Source: an uncultured Collinsella sp. (GTDB taxonomy: Bacteria; Actinomycetota; Coriobacteriia; Coriobacteriales; Coriobacteriaceae). From it: a stretch of DNA of 27,937 nucleotides. This document shows positions 1-7,275 of this stretch, piece by piece; positions within the stretch are counted from its first letter, which is position 1, and each line of letters starts with the position of its first letter. The stretch spans positions 1 to 27,937 of the forward strand of contig CAADSP010000084.1 in the NCBI GenBank assembly GCA_900751755.1. The letters run 5' to 3'. The notes beneath the pieces were generated by a model. That model saw nothing but the letters and a program-made list of their open reading frames with translations, had not been told where the DNA came from and did not search any database. Both the position numbers and the translations under genes were made by a program.

Positions 1-16
1 CCCCCCCCCGGGGGGG
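1..16. other. C9/G7 homopolymer run at window edge
   Basis: The window opens with nine C followed by seven G. Such a block is unlike anything else here. At the very edge of the sequence it is more likely a contig-end or assembly artefact than biology. No gene is seen from here to prfA at 271; that stretch holds a structured repeat (44-183) and the prfA hairpin (246-267). Confidence 0.6.
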
Positions 17-43
17 ACCGGAGAAGCGGGCACGGGCTGGGTG

Positions 44-183
44 GGTCCCGCCGTTCTACCGACCGGCGGACCAGCCGACGCTGCGCGGGCCGCATTTGGA
101 CAATCTGACGTTCAACTTCAAGGGCGCGCCCAAAAGGTCAGCCCCCTTTCGTTTCACGTCCCCTTGTCTCAAATGCGGCCCGC
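44..183 (-). ncRNA. Structured repeat element, copy A (putative small RNA)
   Basis: Read on the minus strand, a perfect 14-bp stem (170-183 with 85-98) encloses a second helix (GACGT at 156-160 with ACGTC at 107-111). An internal loop between GTGAAA and TTGAA and an inner hairpin follow. After the outer stem come GCAGCGTCG and a GC hairpin (44-72). The same order of helices and the same core words occur at 13259-13401, and the 3' half recurs at 6191-6297. A TTGACA box lies upstream at about 206-211 on the minus strand, but no well-spaced -10 box is seen. The structure is visible; that it is a transcribed RNA is inferred. Confidence 0.45.
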
Positions 184-245
184 TCGCTCATATGACCCAA
201 TCCGCTGTCAAGAGCCACAATGGCCCCGCCGGGGCCGGGGCTGGC

Positions 246-267
246 CCGCCGTTCGGTGGAACGGCGG
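246..267 (-). terminator. prfA: Hairpin after prfA
   Basis: A perfect 9-bp inverted repeat (CCGCCGTTC / GAACGGCGG, 4-nt loop) starts 3 nt beyond the prfA stop codon. There is no U-tract, so it is either an atypical terminator or an mRNA 3'-end stabiliser. The same hairpin with a different loop follows the epimerase gene at 6276-6297. Confidence 0.5.
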
Positions 268-270
268 AAC

Positions 271-1338
271 CTACACAGCCTGTGCCAGCTTCTCGGCTCG
301 CTCGGCGGCGGCGAGCGCCTCGATGACGGTGCCGAGCTGATCGCCCAGAAGGACGCCGTTGTAGGTGGAGTTGAAGCCGATACGGTGATCGGTCACGCGG
401 TCCTGGGGCTGGTTGTAAGTACGGATCTTCTCGGAACGGTTGCCGTGGCCGATCTGGCTCTGGCGCTCGGCACCGAGCTCGGCCTGCTGCTTCTCGAGTT
501 CCATCTCGTACAGACGGGCGCGCAGCATCTGCATGCAGACCTCGCGGTTCTGGATCTGGGAACGCTGCTCCTGCGACTGCACCACGGTGTTGGTGGGCAG
601 GTGGGTGATGCGCACGGCGGAGTAGGTGGTGTTAACGCACTGACCGCCAGGGCCGGAGGCGCAGTAGGTGTCGATGCGCAGGTCAGACTGGTTGATCTGG
701 ACGTCGATTTCCTCGGCCTCGGGAAGCACGGCGACGGTAGCCGTTGAAGTCTGGATGCGGCCCTGGGACTCGGTCTTGGGGACGCGCTGGACACGGTGCA
801 CGCCGGACTCGTACTTCATAACGGAGTAGACGCGGTCGCCCTCGACCTTGAACTCAATGGACTTAAAGCCGCCGGCCTCGCTGGGGCTGGAATCGAGCAC
901 GGTAGTCTTCCAGCCGCGCGACTCGCAAAAGCGCTGATACATCTTGTACAGGTCGCCGGCGAAGATGGCCGCCTCGTCGCCACCGGCGGCGGAGCGGATC
1001 TCGACGATGGTGTTCTTGTCGTCGTTGGGGTCGCTCGGGATGAGCATGTACTTGATGTCTTCCTCGAGCTGGGGGAGCTTGGCCTCGTTTTCGGAGATGT
1101 CCATCTGGAGCATCTCCTTCTCATCGGCATCGGTGGTATCGTGCAGCATTTCCTTGGCAGCCTCGATGTCATCGAGCGCACCGATGTACTCGCGCGAGGC
1201 GGCGATGAGGTCGGACTGGTGCGCGTACTCCTTGTTGAGACGCGTGAACTCCTTGATATCGGAGGCGACGGCCGGGTCAGAGAGCTTCTTCTCGAGCTCC
1301 TCGTAGGCCTTGATGATCTTTTCGAGCTTGTCGCGCAT
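271..1338 (-). CDS. prfA: Peptide chain release factor 1 (RF1)
   Basis: This cytoplasmic factor recognises UAA and UAG in the ribosomal A site and triggers hydrolysis of peptidyl-tRNA. The 355-aa length matches the family. The N-terminal third is a charged helical region. The PCRF domain includes the AAGGDEA stretch near 117-123. The tripeptide P-K-T at 187-189 fits the PxT anticodon of RF1 rather than the SPF of RF2. The catalytic loop G-P-G-G-Q is at 229-233, followed by the CVNTT and basic region typical of class I factors. The ATG at 1338 is chosen because AAGGAG lies 6 nt upstream and the product then begins like other RF1 proteins; the frame stays open upstream without family similarity. 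It appears monocistronic: no prmC gene follows, and a hairpin sits just after the stop. Confidence 0.97.
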   Translation of the reverse strand: MRDKLEKIIKAYEELEKKLSDPAVASDIKEFTRLNKEYAHQSDLIAASREYIGALDDIEAAKEMLHDTTDADEKEMLQMDISENEAKLPQLEEDIKYMLIPSDPNDDKNTIVEIRSAAGGDEAAIFAGDLYKMYQRFCESRGWKTTVLDSSPSEAGGFKSIEFKVEGDRVYSVMKYESGVHRVQRVPKTESQGRIQTSTATVAVLPEAEEIDVQINQSDLRIDTYCASGPGGQCVNTTYSAVRITHLPTNTVVQSQEQRSQIQNREVCMQMLRARLYEMELEKQQAELGAERQSQIGHGNRSEKIRTYNQPQDRVTDHRIGFNSTYNGVLLGDQLGTVIEALAAAERAEKLAQAV

Positions 1339-1549
1339 GACGGACTCCTTTATATGCGTGAAGGTGAAAATCGGCAGAATTGATGGGACGCGGGGCGCCG
1401 CTGCGGGGGTAAGCCCAGCTAGAACATGTCGATCTTCAGATACATGCGCATCCCTTCGCGTATGGGGTACATAATTGCGGTCTAACCCATACATGATAGC
1501 GTGCGCAGGCAAACCTGCATATAACCCGCACGGAATGATTGGACGTAGT

Positions 1550-1597
1550 CGTTGGGGACGTTCCTTAACGACTAGTCGTTTAAGAACGTCCCCAACG
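1550..1597. repeat. GGGGACG palindrome, copy 1
   Basis: 14-bp perfect arms (CGTTGGGGACGTTC and its complement) flank a loop that itself contains the palindrome ACGACTAGTCGT. It is the same family as 6128-6183 and 13143-13198. It lies between prfA and the M20 gene, directly next to the degenerate AAAGGGA palindrome at 1599-1628. The rest of the 290-bp gap (1339-1549) shows no convincing gene. Confidence 0.85.
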
Positions 1598-1598
1598 G

Positions 1599-1628
1599 CC
1601 AGCAAAGGGACTGTCGCTTTGTCACATT
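1599..1628. repeat. AAAGGGA-core palindrome, degenerate copy
   Basis: An imperfect member of the family seen at 8315, 10274, 11821 and 22694. It abuts the stop codon of the M20 peptidase gene (1629), so it would form a hairpin at the end of that operon's mRNA. Its outer left arm is eroded. Confidence 0.65.
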
Positions 1629-3044
1629 TTAGAGTGTCTGAAGCAGAGCGATGAGGAAGCGTACGCCCTGAAGATAGGCGCGGCGGGTGATGCGCTCGTT
1701 GGTGCCGTGGACGCCGCGATCACACTCATCGTCATCAACCACAAAGGCCGAGAAGCGAATGCACTCAGGGCAAATGTGCTGGTAGTTGGCAGCGTCGGTC
1801 GCACCGATCACAGTCGAGGGCACAATTGCCACTGACTCGAATAATCCGTTTTCCTCCGTCCCCTTTGGATCACGGAAATAGCGGGCGGCGATGGAGCGAA
1901 CCGCCTCGAGGCCGGGACCACCGATGCGCAGGGACGGCGAGGGTTCGGAGCTGCCGGGGCCCAGCTCCACTTCGACACGACCGGCAAGGTCCGCCCCGAC
2001 AACCGCCTCACGGCAGCGCGCCACAACGTCGGCCACGCTCGTGCCCTCGAGCATGCGGAAGTTGATGTTGGCCCACATATCCTGCGGCATTACGTTGGCG
2101 CCGGTGCTGCCACCCTCGATCTGGGTCGGCGCGCAGGTGGTGGTCACGAGCGGATAGAGCTTCTTGCTGGCAAGGCAATCGCGAACAATGGCGTCCCCGT
2201 TGGCGGCAATTTCATCGGCCGTGTAGAGCCCTAACTCGATGAGCTGGGCGGCAAGCAAGTCGGTCACGCGCGTCGGCCACTCGATATCGCAGATTGCGGT
2301 GATGGCACGGCTGAGCACCTCGAGCGATGTGCCACCGTAGGGGTTGGAGGAATGCCCGCCCTCACTCTTCGTCTTGAGCACGATATCGGCATAGCCCTTC
2401 TCCGCGAGGTCGGCATGCATAAGCCAGCCCTCGCCCGCACCGTACTCGACAGCCGGAACGATGTGGTAGTCGCCCTCGTCGATCAGGTACTCAAGCTCAA
2501 TGCCGCGCTCCTCGAGCGCGCGGCCGATGGCGCCTGCACCGTACTGCGTCGTCTCCTCGTCCTGGCCAAAGGCCAGGAGCAGCGTGCGCTCGTGCTGCCA
2601 GCCGTGCGCCAGCGCATACTCGACAGCCTCGAGAATGCCTGCGACCTGGTCCTTCATGTCGATCGCGCCGCGGCCCCAGATGTAGGTGTCGTCCACGTGC
2701 CCGCTAAAGGGGGCATGCGTCCAGTCAGCCTCGGTGCCGGGTACCACGGGAACCACGTCCATGTGGCCCATGAGCATAATGGGCTTGAGGGCAGGGTCGG
2801 AACCGCCAAGCGTCACCAATATCGAATGGTCGATAAGCTCGACCTTACCCGCCGTAAATACGTGCGGCCAAGCCTGCTGCATATACGCGCGCAGGTCGTC
2901 GAACGGCCGCCAGTCCACCGCCTCGGCATCCATACTCGAGATGGTCGGAAACGACAGCACACGGCCCAGGCGCTCGCACGCACCAGCCTCGTCTATATCG
3001 GCAAAATCATCCTCATGCGCAAAAAAGCGCCAAACCTCGGCCAT
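1629..3044 (-). CDS. M20 family metallopeptidase (PM20D1/CPS1-like)
   Basis: A zinc-dependent amidohydrolase or carboxypeptidase-type enzyme, probably cytoplasmic since no signal peptide is seen. It is expected to cleave small peptides or N-acyl amino acids. The 471-aa product carries the M20 metal-site motifs in order: GHMDVVP (H94, D96), GRGAIDMK (D129), the E-E pair of QDEETT (163-164), and a C-terminal HGTNERI (H446). The length and the last motif resemble the PM20D1/yeast CPS1 branch more than ArgE/DapE. The start at 3044 is chosen for AAAGGA 4-5 nt upstream; an upstream extension looks unrelated. It lies 72 nt after the ABC ATPase gene and is the last gene of the transport operon, suggesting that the imported substrate is hydrolysed here. 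The exact substrate cannot be read from sequence. Confidence 0.9.
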   Translation of the reverse strand: MAEVWRFFAHEDDFADIDEAGACERLGRVLSFPTISSMDAEAVDWRPFDDLRAYMQQAWPHVFTAGKVELIDHSILVTLGGSDPALKPIMLMGHMDVVPVVPGTEADWTHAPFSGHVDDTYIWGRGAIDMKDQVAGILEAVEYALAHGWQHERTLLLAFGQDEETTQYGAGAIGRALEERGIELEYLIDEGDYHIVPAVEYGAGEGWLMHADLAEKGYADIVLKTKSEGGHSSNPYGGTSLEVLSRAITAICDIEWPTRVTDLLAAQLIELGLYTADEIAANGDAIVRDCLASKKLYPLVTTTCAPTQIEGGSTGANVMPQDMWANINFRMLEGTSVADVVARCREAVVGADLAGRVEVELGPGSSEPSPSLRIGGPGLEAVRSIAARYFRDPKGTEENGLFESVAIVPSTVIGATDAANYQHICPECIRFSAFVVDDDECDRGVHGTNERITRRAYLQGVRFLIALLQTL

Positions 3045-3116
3045 GGCATCCTTTCGATTGTGATGACGAGGGCCGCCCCACCGGAGCGGCCCTGCCACAT
3101 AAGCGTTTGCGGTCGG

Positions 3117-3902
3117 TTATTTGTCCTCGAGATAGCGCGAGAGGAACTCGCGGGTACGTTGGTGCTTGGGGTTCCCGAAGAGCTCGGCCGGCGCGGCGTC
3201 CTCGAGCACCACGCCCTTATCCATAAAGACCACGCGGTCGGACACGGTTCGGGCAAAGGCCATCTCGTGCGTGACGACGACCATGGTCATGCCGTCGGCC
3301 GCGAGCTTGCGCATGACCTCGAGCACCTCGCCCACGATCTCGGGGTCGAGTGCCGAAGTCGGCTCGTCGAACAGCATGATCTGCGGATTCATGCACAGGG
3401 CACGAGCGATGGCCACGCGCTGTTTTTGACCGCCGGACAGACGGCCCACGGCGGCGTGCGCGAACTTCTCGAGTCCCACGCTGGTCAGGTGCTCCATCGC
3501 GACCTTCTCGGCCTCGGCCTTGCTCATCTTTTTGAGCGTGACGGGCGCGAGCGTGCAGTTGTCGAGCACATCCATGTTGTTGAACAAGTTAAAGCCCTGG
3601 AACACCATGCCGATGTCCTCGCGGAGTTTATTGATATTGCAGCGCTCGGCCGTAAGGTCCTGGCCGTGGAACCAGATGTGGCCCGCGTCCGGGGTCTCGA
3701 GCAGATTGAGGCAGCGCAGGAAGGTCGACTTGCCCGAGCCCGAGGCGCCGATAATGGTGACGACCTCGCCGGGGTTAACGGACAGGTCGATGCCCTTGAG
3801 TACCTCGAGCGAGCCGAAGCTCTTGCGCAGGCCCTCGACGCGGATGAGCGGCTCATTGGTCTGTGCGGCGGCCGCAACGCCGGTAGTGGCGGTATCTGCC
3901 AT
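3117..3902 (-). CDS. Polar amino-acid ABC transporter, ATP-binding protein (GlnQ/HisP type)
   Basis: The 261-aa ATPase subunit energises import on the inner face of the membrane. All motifs are intact: Walker A GASGSGKST (52-60), Q-loop VFQGFNLF with Q102, signature LSGGQKQR (155-162), Walker B LFDEPTSALDPE with E180, and the switch histidine H212. The FNLFNNMDVLDN segment is typical of the polar amino-acid subfamily. Its start at 3902 has GAGGAG about 7 nt upstream. It follows the permease gene by 22 nt and precedes the M20 gene in one operon. Confidence 0.95.
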   Translation of the reverse strand: MADTATTGVAAAAQTNEPLIRVEGLRKSFGSLEVLKGIDLSVNPGEVVTIIGASGSGKSTFLRCLNLLETPDAGHIWFHGQDLTAERCNINKLREDIGMVFQGFNLFNNMDVLDNCTLAPVTLKKMSKAEAEKVAMEHLTSVGLEKFAHAAVGRLSGGQKQRVAIARALCMNPQIMLFDEPTSALDPEIVGEVLEVMRKLAADGMTMVVVTHEMAFARTVSDRVVFMDKGVVLEDAAPAELFGNPKHQRTREFLSRYLEDK

Positions 3903-3924
3903 GATGATTCTCCTCGTCTTAAGC

Positions 3925-5073
3925 CTAGTTAGAGCTGGGCAGCGTGGCCGGAGCCTCGGCACCGAGCTTTTTGCCAAAGGCTTCGAGCAGGCGGCTCGCC
4001 ACGAGCGTCAGGATCAGGTAGACCACGAGCGCCACGCAGTAGACCTCCATCTGGCGGTAGTACACGCCGGCGACCGTGGTAGTAGCGTACATAAGGTCGA
4101 ACACGCCGATGACCGAGAGCACCGACGAATCCTTGATGTTGATGATGAGCTCGTTGGTGAGCGCCGGAATCGCATTTTTAATGCCCTGGGGGAACACGAC
4201 TTTGCGCATGGCCTGCCACTGCGACAGGCCCAGCGATCGCGCCGCCTCGGCTTGGCCGGGATCGATGGACTCGATGCCGCCGCGCAGGACCTCCATCATG
4301 TAGGCGGTGGAGTTGAGCGAGATGGTGACGAGGCCGGCGGTGAAGGTACTCCAGATCTGGTTGGCCTGGGCGGTCTCGAAGCCCATGCCGCGCAAAACGG
4401 TGAAGCCCGCGTAATAGATGAGTAGGCCCTGGACCATCATGGGCGTACCGCGCACGATGGTGGAATAGATGGTCGCAAAGCCGCGGCCGATACTCTTAAA
4501 GAAGCGCACCAGGTCGTTGTCCACGCGGTCGAAGGTCTGAATACGCAGGAACACAAAGAGCAGCGCCAGGAAGAATGCGATGACGGTGCCGAAGGTGGCA
4601 AGCGCGATGGTGATCTCGATGCCGCGGATGAAGAAGTCGCCGCTCTTGTAGGTCATGTAGACCAGGCTCGACAAAAAGTCGCTGGGGTTGGAATCCGAGA
4701 CAATGCTCACCTGCACCAGGTCGATAAACGACATGATGCAGCGGTCCACGAAAAAGATCGCTGCGATGGCGACCACAACATAGCTACCCAGGCGCGCGCC
4801 GCGGCGGAAACGCTCGGAGGCGAACGGCGACTTTACGCGATAGTCGCTCCAGTGCATAAGCTTGGTGACCAGCGCCGCCGCCGACACGACAATCCAGGCC
4901 CAAAGAATCGCCCAAAGGCAATCCTGGAAGATACCGGTGGGGGCCAAGAAGCTCAGCGGCGTGGGGTTGCGCTGGCTAAACGCCAGGCCGAGCGCCGCGA
5001 TAACGCTCGTGCCCAGGTATACATAACGGTGGTCGGCCTTAATAAAGGAGGCCAGGCGATTGACGGTTTTCAT
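3925..5073 (-). CDS. Polar amino-acid ABC transporter permease with N-terminal membrane extension
   Basis: Integral membrane subunit of the HisM/GlnP type. The core permease occupies roughly residues 150-370 and has the EAA loop (EAARSLGLSQWQAMRKVVFP) that docks on the ATPase. At 382 aa it is much longer than the usual 215-240. The extra N-terminus holds about three hydrophobic segments (near 18-32, 50-70 and 95-118) and short basic loops. The ATG at 5073 has GGGAGG 4 nt upstream. It starts 9 nt after the stop of the binding-protein gene, so coupled translation is likely. Only one permease gene is present, so the transporter is probably a homodimer. Confidence 0.93.
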   Translation of the reverse strand: MKTVNRLASFIKADHRYVYLGTSVIAALGLAFSQRNPTPLSFLAPTGIFQDCLWAILWAWIVVSAAALVTKLMHWSDYRVKSPFASERFRRGARLGSYVVVAIAAIFFVDRCIMSFIDLVQVSIVSDSNPSDFLSSLVYMTYKSGDFFIRGIEITIALATFGTVIAFFLALLFVFLRIQTFDRVDNDLVRFFKSIGRGFATIYSTIVRGTPMMVQGLLIYYAGFTVLRGMGFETAQANQIWSTFTAGLVTISLNSTAYMMEVLRGGIESIDPGQAEAARSLGLSQWQAMRKVVFPQGIKNAIPALTNELIINIKDSSVLSVIGVFDLMYATTTVAGVYYRQMEVYCVALVVYLILTLVASRLLEAFGKKLGAEAPATLPSSN

Positions 5074-5082
5074 GCTGCCTCC

Positions 5083-6009
5083 CTATGCCGGCTGACGGTC
5101 GAGGCACGCGTCCCACATTTGGTCGCGCTCCTCTTGGCTAATGCCCTTGAGTGTCTTGTCGATGAGCTTAAGCAGTTTGTCCGAGCCCTTGCGGCAGCCG
5201 ACGTTTGCCGCGACCTCCTGCTTAAAGCCCTCGCCTTCGGCAAAATGAATGGGAACGATGCCCGGGTTTTGAGCCATATAGCCCTTCTCGTTCTCGGTGT
5301 TGTAGGTCACGGCGTCGCAGGTGCCCTGCAGCAGGTTCGAGAACACCGTGGGAACCGAATCGACCGGGTTCTTGTGGACAACACCCGGGATCTCGTCGAT
5401 GACGGTATCGAGCATGGTGTCCTTTTGGCCGAGCACCGTAGCGCCGCTAAAGTCGCTGAGCTTGGTGGCGTTTTGGTAGGGCGAGCCCTCTTTTACGAAC
5501 AGGCCAAAGTAGCCAATAAAGTACGGGTCGGAGAAGCCGACGGACCCCTCGCGCTCGGGCGTGGCGCTCATGCCGGCGATGATGAGGTCGATCTGGCCGT
5601 TGTTGAGCGAGTCGATAAGGCCCGAGAAGCTCTGCTTGACGGCAACGGGCTCGCCGCCGAGGGCCTTGCAGACGATCTTGGCGATCTGCACGTCGTAACC
5701 ATCGGCATAGGCGCCCTGCACGTTGTCGATGGGAATGGTGTACTCGCTGGCTTCGGAGACCTGCCAGTTGTACGGGGCGTAGGCCGCCTCCATGCCAATG
5801 CGGATCTTATCCTTGCCGATAACGGAATCGGACAGGTCGTCGCGACCGCCACCCGTCGTGGGCTGAACTACTTCCAGCGTGGAGGGGCGCTGGCAACCGG
5901 CAAGTGCGCCGGCGACGACAGTAGCGCTCGCAGCGAGAGCGCTACCCAAAAAGATGCGACGGCTGCATACCGGCTGTGGATGCGCGTCGCGTTGATGGGG
6001 AGAATGCAT
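5083..6009 (-). CDS. Amino-acid ABC transporter substrate-binding lipoprotein (SBP family 3)
   Basis: An extracytoplasmic receptor for the ABC importer encoded just downstream. The 308-aa product starts with a twin-arginine-like SRRIFL (16-21), a hydrophobic stretch and the lipobox LAGC with C39, so it is probably a lipid-anchored, possibly Tat-exported protein. The mature part has the type 3 solute-binding pattern: IRIGMEAAYAPYNW near its start, GYDVQIAK, then DLIIAGMSATPERE. The ATG at 6009 has GGGAAGG upstream; an alternative start 87 nt upstream would add residues before the signal peptide. It is the first gene of the operon SBP-permease-ATPase-M20. The ligand is not determinable from sequence; polar or cationic amino acids are most likely. 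Confidence 0.93.
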   Translation of the reverse strand: MHSPHQRDAHPQPVCSRRIFLGSALAASATVVAGALAGCQRPSTLEVVQPTTGGGRDDLSDSVIGKDKIRIGMEAAYAPYNWQVSEASEYTIPIDNVQGAYADGYDVQIAKIVCKALGGEPVAVKQSFSGLIDSLNNGQIDLIIAGMSATPEREGSVGFSDPYFIGYFGLFVKEGSPYQNATKLSDFSGATVLGQKDTMLDTVIDEIPGVVHKNPVDSVPTVFSNLLQGTCDAVTYNTENEKGYMAQNPGIVPIHFAEGEGFKQEVAANVGCRKGSDKLLKLIDKTLKGISQEERDQMWDACLDRQPA

Positions 6010-6076
6010 AATCTGCCTTCCCTGTTGAATCGTATGCTGACGACTTAACAGGATACCGCTCAGCGCTACCTCCAGC

Positions 6077-6100
6077 AAATGCATATATAAATGCATATAT
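6077..6100. promoter_or_regulatory. Tandem AT-rich 12-mers; possible ArgR-like operator
   Basis: Two perfect head-to-tail copies of AAATGCATATAT lie about 70 bp upstream of the binding-protein gene. They create an 18-bp palindrome, ATGCAT-N6-ATGCAT (6079-6096). Size and symmetry resemble ARG boxes, but the match to any consensus is loose. The AT content stands out sharply from its surroundings, and the site probably also contributes to the operon promoter. Confidence 0.4.
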
Positions 6101-6127
6101 ACAAGTTTACGAACTGAAAACGATTGA

Positions 6128-6183
6128 TAGTCGTTGGGGACGTTCTTAAACGACTAGTCAAACAAGAACGTCCCCAACGACTA
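6128..6183. repeat. GGGGACG palindrome, copy 2
   Basis: 20-bp perfect arms (TAGTCGTTGGGGACGTTCTT and its complement, 6128-6147 and 6164-6183) around a 16-nt loop containing GACTAGTC. It is nearly identical to 13143-13198. It lies between the amino-acid transporter operon and structured element B. Confidence 0.9.
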
Positions 6184-6190
6184 GGCATGA

Positions 6191-6297
6191 AAAAGGCAAG
6201 GCATAAACCTTCTGGTCATGCCTTGCCTTTTGAATGACAAATTGTCGCCCTGGGCGGCACGCAGCGTCGACCGGCCCGCCGTTCATTAGAACGGCGG
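6191..6297 (+). repeat. Structured repeat element, copy B (5'-incomplete)
   Basis: Contains a perfect 14-bp hairpin (6191-6204 with 6218-6231, 13-nt loop). The element core TTGAATGACAAATTGTCGCC and GCAGCGTCGACCGG follow, then the hairpin CCGCCGTTC-ATTA-GAACGGCGG (6276-6297). The core matches elements A and C, but the partner strand for its outer stem is missing upstream, where the palindrome at 6128-6183 lies instead. Both hairpins lie beyond the epimerase stop codon; on the minus strand the 14-bp hairpin is followed by TTTT, so it could end epimerase transcripts. Confidence 0.5.
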
Positions 6298-6302
6298 AAC
6301 CT

Positions 6303-7196
6303 CTAGAGCAACGTGACGCTAAAGCTACGTTTATCGGTAGCGCCGGGAGCCAAGGTGATGGTGTTGACCTTGTGCTCAAAGACGTCGTCCTCGGTGTCCA
6401 TGGTGGTATGACCGGTCCAGGGCTCGAGCGCCACAAACGGAGCGTCGTTGGCGGCAGACCACACGCCGATGTACTTAAAGCCCTCAAAGTCGATCTTGAC
6501 GCCGTGGCCCGACTTGCGGCCGCGCAGCGTGAGCGTGGAGCCCGGAGTATCGGTGAACATGATGGCATCGTTATCGAAGCTGCGGTGCGTAATGGGCAGC
6601 ACGTCCGAGTTATCGGGAGCCTTGTAGCTGCCCTCGAACGTCATGAGGCCATCGGGCGTAATGATGGGGGCCTCGTTGGTCCAAGCCTCGGTAAATGCCA
6701 GCTCGTAATCCTCGAATGCCTCGTCCTCGGCACCGGGGGCGGGCACGTTAAATGCGGGGTGGCCGCCCACCGAGAACGGCAGGTCCACGTCGCCGGTATT
6801 GGTGACGGCAAAGGTCTGGGTAAGTGTGGCGTCACCAGTCAGGGCATAGGTCATGTTGAGCTTAAAGTGGAACGGGAAGGCCTTGAGCGACTCGGGCGTG
6901 TCGGTGATCTCGTACGTTACCGAGGAGCCGTCCTCCGAAACCTCGACCAGCTTGTGCTCGACAATGCGCGCGAGTCCGTGGCGCGGCATCTCGCAGGTGC
7001 CGGCCGCAGACGTTGCCGTGTTGTTGCGCAGCGAGCCCACAATGGGGAACAGGATGGGTGCGTGCTTGCCCCAAAAGGCGGGGTCGCCCTGCCACAGATA
7101 CTCGTTGCCGTTGAGGGCAAGGCTCGTGAGCTGGGCGCCCATGGAATCGATGACCGCGGTGAGGCCGCCGCGCTTGATGGTAGTGACGGTAGACAT
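6303..7196 (-). CDS. Aldose 1-epimerase family protein (LacX-like)
   Basis: A cytoplasmic enzyme expected to interconvert the alpha and beta anomers of an aldose or sugar phosphate. The 297-aa protein has the galactose-mutarotase beta-sandwich signature: PRHGLAR with H73, the SVGGHPAFN segment with H146, and ALEPWTG with E258 near the C-terminus. H146 and E258 are the likely catalytic pair. The pattern fits the LacX branch better than classical GalM, so the substrate is uncertain. The ATG at 7196 has GGAGG 7 nt upstream. No galactose-pathway gene is adjacent. It is followed after 5 nt by a GC hairpin and then by structured element B. Confidence 0.9.
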   Translation of the reverse strand: MSTVTTIKRGGLTAVIDSMGAQLTSLALNGNEYLWQGDPAFWGKHAPILFPIVGSLRNNTATSAAGTCEMPRHGLARIVEHKLVEVSEDGSSVTYEITDTPESLKAFPFHFKLNMTYALTGDATLTQTFAVTNTGDVDLPFSVGGHPAFNVPAPGAEDEAFEDYELAFTEAWTNEAPIITPDGLMTFEGSYKAPDNSDVLPITHRSFDNDAIMFTDTPGSTLTLRGRKSGHGVKIDFEGFKYIGVWSAANDAPFVALEPWTGHTTMDTEDDVFEHKVNTITLAPGATDKRSFSVTLL

Positions 7197-7275
7197 GCTA
7201 CTTCCTCCAAAAGTAAACAATAGTGTCGAGGGCTATTGTCCCACTCTTGGCGGCGGGGTTGAGCGACAGGCGCAG

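Noticed and set aside
1350..1548. A possible small peptide or ribosomal-protein remnant in the prfA leader
   Set aside because: Short minus-strand frames there show no similarity I recognise and lack a good ribosome site.
2352..3932. A 526-codon plus-strand open frame opposite the M20 and ABC ATPase genes
   Set aside because: It is antisense to genes with intact catalytic motifs, and its composition is typical of a GC-rich shadow frame.
6010..6127. Riboswitch upstream of the amino-acid transporter operon
   Set aside because: The leader is short and AT-rich, with tandem 12-mers and no conserved aptamer pattern or terminator/antiterminator pair.
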